Source: an uncultured Anaerosporobacter sp.
GTDB taxonomy: Bacteria; Bacillota; Clostridia; Lachnospirales; Lachnospiraceae
Reading direction: 5' to 3'
NCBI GenBank assembly: GCA_945787925.1
Contig: CALZJY010000157.1
Coordinates: 1 to 5,577 of the forward strand
DNA: 5,577 bases
Below the pieces are notes generated by a model, which saw only the letters and a program-made list of their open reading frames with translations, made no database searches and was not told where the DNA came from. How positions within the stretch are numbered: position 1 is the stretch's first letter; each line of letters opens with the position of its first letter. A program made the translations under genes and the position numbers. Shown one piece after another: positions 5,243-5,577 of the stretch.

Positions 5243-5577
5243 GATTAAAAGAATTGCTTCGCCTTGTCTGTATTAACATGGTGCAAAACAAGTTTAAGGT
5301 AATCTTAACTTCCGTTGGGATCGTAGTGGGTGCAGCCACAATCGTAATGGTAATTGCCATTGGACAGGGAAGTAAGGCAGAGGTAGCAGAACAATTCAAG
5401 AATCTAAATGCAGGCGCAATTGATATTTCTTATGAGACGGCCAATGCCTCGAGTAATTCTAAGGGTTCAGGAATGATGGGACAGATGCCATCCATGGGAG
5501 GTGGTCAGATGCCCCCTGGAGGAAATGCGCCATCAAGACAATCGGGAAGTTCTTCGGGAAAAGGAGACCGAAATGGG
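5239..5577 (+). CDS. MacB-type FtsX-fold ABC permease, N-terminal part (3'-truncated)
   Basis: First 113 codons of a membrane permease that would pair with the adaptor to export a substrate using ATP hydrolysis by a separate subunit. The ATG (5239-5241) overlaps the adaptor TGA in ATGA, with AGGTGA at 5226-5231 as ribosome binding site. Residues 1-18 are an amphipathic lead-in, 19-41 the first membrane helix (ILTSVGIVVGAATIVMVIAI), then GQGSKAEVAEQF and LNAGAIDISYE, which match the MacB/FtsX periplasmic-core start. No ATPase domain precedes the helix, unlike E. coli MacB, so the nucleotide-binding protein should be a separate gene, probably next downstream. Residues 71-113 are a low-complexity Ser/Gly/Pro/Met segment with MMGQMPSMGGGQMPPGG, placed on the extracytoplasmic side. 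The gene continues past the window. Confidence 0.9.
   Translation, partial: MRLKELLRLVCINMVQNKFKVILTSVGIVVGAATIVMVIAIGQGSKAEVAEQFKNLNAGAIDISYETANASSNSKGSGMMGQMPSMGGGQMPPGGNAPSRQSGSSSGKGDRNG

Overview
The window is AT-rich DNA from a Gram-positive, clostridial-type bacterium. The indications are strong AGGAGG-type ribosome binding sites, a secreted multi-module glucanase, an efflux adaptor with no sign of an outer-membrane partner, and AT-rich codon use. The module layout resembles plant-polysaccharide-degrading Lachnospiraceae such as Lachnoclostridium phytofermentans. That placement is an impression from protein style, not a database result.

Layout, all on the + strand. (1) Bases 1-2807 hold the 3' part of a large secreted beta-glucanase gene. 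It has a Pro-Thr linker made of 12-bp repeats, a GH16 laminarinase-type catalytic domain, and four C-terminal CBM4/9-like carbohydrate-binding modules, the last two being a recent tandem duplication. The true start and signal peptide lie left of the window. (2) Bases 2808-3199 form a dense inter-operon region. It has an extended -10 promoter, a 28-codon membrane-peptide ORF with a strong ribosome binding site and a 16-bp palindrome over its start codon, a long stable hairpin of unknown role, and a rho-independent terminator. After the terminator come phased TTCA-type direct repeats that may be a regulator site. (3) Bases 3200-5242 encode a MacA/YknX-like (HlyD-family) efflux adaptor that is unusually long because of a coiled coil of about 370 residues. 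(4) From 5239 to the right edge runs the start of a MacB-type FtsX-fold ABC permease, overlapping the adaptor stop by 4 bp and carrying a Met/Gly/Pro-rich extracytoplasmic segment.

The adaptor and permease form an operon for a tripartite-like ABC export system; the ATPase is presumably encoded further downstream. The glucanase is a separate unit with no visible link to the exporter. The least explained part is 2830-3140: a short transcription unit that could be a small membrane protein with a structured 3' end, a type I toxin-like locus, or a leader/attenuator for the exporter. The sequence alone does not decide between these.
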